Positions 5,860 to 6,706 of a stretch of 6,706 nucleotides of DNA are shown here, piece after piece; positions within the stretch are counted from its first letter, which is position 1; every line of letters begins with the position of its first letter. The translations under genes and the position numbers were made by a program. Source of the DNA: Pseudomonadota bacterium (GTDB lineage: Bacteria; Pseudomonadota; Gammaproteobacteria; Steroidobacterales; Steroidobacteraceae); contig JAKAZP010000147.1 of the NCBI GenBank assembly GCA_021815905.1, positions 1-6,706 on the forward strand, written 5' to 3'. The notes under the pieces were generated by a model that did no database searches, was not told the origin of the DNA, and saw nothing but the letters and a program-made list of their open reading frames with translations.

Positions 5860-6706
5860 ATGGCCACCACCCTCGCCCGCGCATCGAGTCCGAGCCTGCC
5901 GCAGATCAGGGACCTGCTGCGCGCCGGCATCGGCGTTCCCGCGGGCGTGCTCGCGGTGCTCGCGATGGTGGTGCTGCCGCTGCCGCCGATGGCGCTCGAT
6001 GTGCTGTTCTCCTTCAACATCGCGCTCTCGATCGTGATCGTCATGGCCGTGTTCTACGTCGCCCGACCGATCGAGTTCGGCGTGTTCCCGACCGTTCTGC
6101 TGCTCGCGACGCTCCTCAGGCTCGCGCTCAACGTCGCCTCCACCCGCGTGGTGCTGCTGCACGGCTTCAGCGGTCCGCAGGCGGCCGGACACGTGATCGA
6201 GTCCTTCGGCGAGTTCGTGGTGGGCGGCAACTTCGCCGTCGGCGTGGTGGTGTTCATCATCCTCACCATCATCAACTTCGTGGTGGTCACCAAGGGCTCG
6301 GGGCGCATTTCCGAGGTGAGCGCGCGCTTCACCCTGGACGCCATGCCCGGCAAGCAGATGGCCATCGACGCCGATCTCAACGCCGGTCTCATCACCCAGG
6401 ACGAGGCCCGCACGCGCCGCACCGAAGTGCGCGCCGAGGCGGATTTCTACGGCGCGATGGACGGCGCCAGCAAGTTCGTGCGCGGCGACGCGGTCGCGGG
6501 CATCCTGATCCTTCTCATCAACATCATCGGCGGCCTCGCGATCGGCACGATCGGCCACGGAATGCCCCTCGACGCGGCGCTGCACACCTACACCCTGCTC
6601 ACGATCGGCGACGGCCTGGTGGCGCAGATCCCGGCGCTGCTGCTCTCGACCGCGGTGGCGCTCATCGTGACGCGCATGTCGCGGCCCCAGGACATGGGCG
6701 GGGAGC
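5860..6706 (+). CDS. flhA: Flagellar type III export gate protein FlhA, N-terminal part (3' end outside window)
   Basis: FlhA forms the nonameric ring that couples proton flow to flagellar protein export and later docks chaperone–substrate complexes. The window holds 282 codons of a protein usually near 690-700 residues, so only the membrane domain is visible. After a 23-residue cytoplasmic start come hydrophobic helices at about 27-46, 48-67, 73-90, 124-144 and 211-234, with another near 254-271. Family signatures include [20 protein letters not shown] (73-92) running into ASTR, and the FHIPEP-type loop [20 protein letters not shown] (143-162) followed by [16 protein letters not shown] (163-178). 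Conserved charged residues R149, R156, D160, D210 and D251 are present; each is two positions beyond the functional residues I recall from the Salmonella protein. ATG 5860 lies 3 nt after the flhB stop, without a convincing Shine-Dalgarno sequence, suggesting coupling to flhB. The frame stays open to the window edge. Confidence 0.97.
   Translation, partial: MATTLARASSPSLPQIRDLLRAGIGVPAGVLAVLAMVVLPLPPMALDVLFSFNIALSIVIVMAVFYVARPIEFGVFPTVLLLATLLRLALNVASTRVVLLHGFSGPQAAGHVIESFGEFVVGGNFAVGVVVFIILTIINFVVVTKGSGRISEVSARFTLDAMPGKQMAIDADLNAGLITQDEARTRRTEVRAEADFYGAMDGASKFVRGDAVAGILILLINIIGGLAIGTIGHGMPLDAALHTYTLLTIGDGLVAQIPALLLSTAVALIVTRMSRPQDMGGE

Noticed and set aside
4672..6585. Reverse-strand open frame of 637 codons opposite flhB and flhA
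   Set aside because: Its translation is rich in Arg, His, Glu, Asp and Gly with no domain, the composition expected when the reverse strand of GC-rich coding DNA is read. The forward-strand genes carry clear family signatures over the same bases.
1..6706. An undescribed system, mobile element or CRISPR array inside the window
   Set aside because: Every stretch over 30 nt other than 449-620 is accounted for by a recognised flagellar gene; no direct-repeat array, terminal inverted repeats, transposase or shift in base composition was seen.

Overview
The window is one strand-uniform block of flagellar genes from a GC-rich bacterium; by eye G+C is roughly two thirds or more throughout. The order fliK–fliL–fliM–fliN–fliO–fliP–fliQ–fliR–flhB–flhA, together with a textbook sigma-54 (-24/-12) promoter ahead of fliL, points to a gammaproteobacterium with a polar-type flagellar regulon (the Pseudomonas/Vibrio/Xanthomonas style). 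A GC-rich member of the Xanthomonadales or a related order would fit, but no rRNA or other taxonomic marker is present, so this placement is inference. No insertion sequence, tRNA, CRISPR array, phage gene or foreign-composition island is visible.

Layout: (1) positions 1-448 hold the 3' end of fliK, the hook-length control protein, with its 5' end outside the window. (2) Positions 449-620 are the only real intergenic gap; they hold a possible hairpin just after fliK, the sigma-54 promoter at 560-575 and the fliL ribosome binding site. (3) Positions 621-5856 hold a tightly packed operon: fliL (stator-associated), fliM and fliN (C-ring switch), fliO, fliP, fliQ and fliR (export gate and its assembly factor) and flhB (substrate-specificity switch). 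Gaps are 0-26 nt, with 4-nt start/stop overlaps at fliN/fliO and fliO/fliP. (4) From 5860 the operon continues into flhA, the export-gate motor protein, which runs off the right edge after 282 codons.

How the genes work together: FliP, FliQ and FliR form the export channel core, with FliO helping it assemble. FlhB and FlhA complete the inner-membrane type III export apparatus. FliK measures the hook and triggers FlhB to switch substrates. FliM and FliN build the C-ring that generates torque, sets rotation direction and docks export cargo. FliL sits around the stator. All proteins look intact, with their family hallmark residues present, and the FliM CheY-binding motif suggests chemotactic control. 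I found no undescribed system here; the findings concern regulation and gene packing. The long reverse-strand open frames are GC-rich shadows of the flagellar genes.
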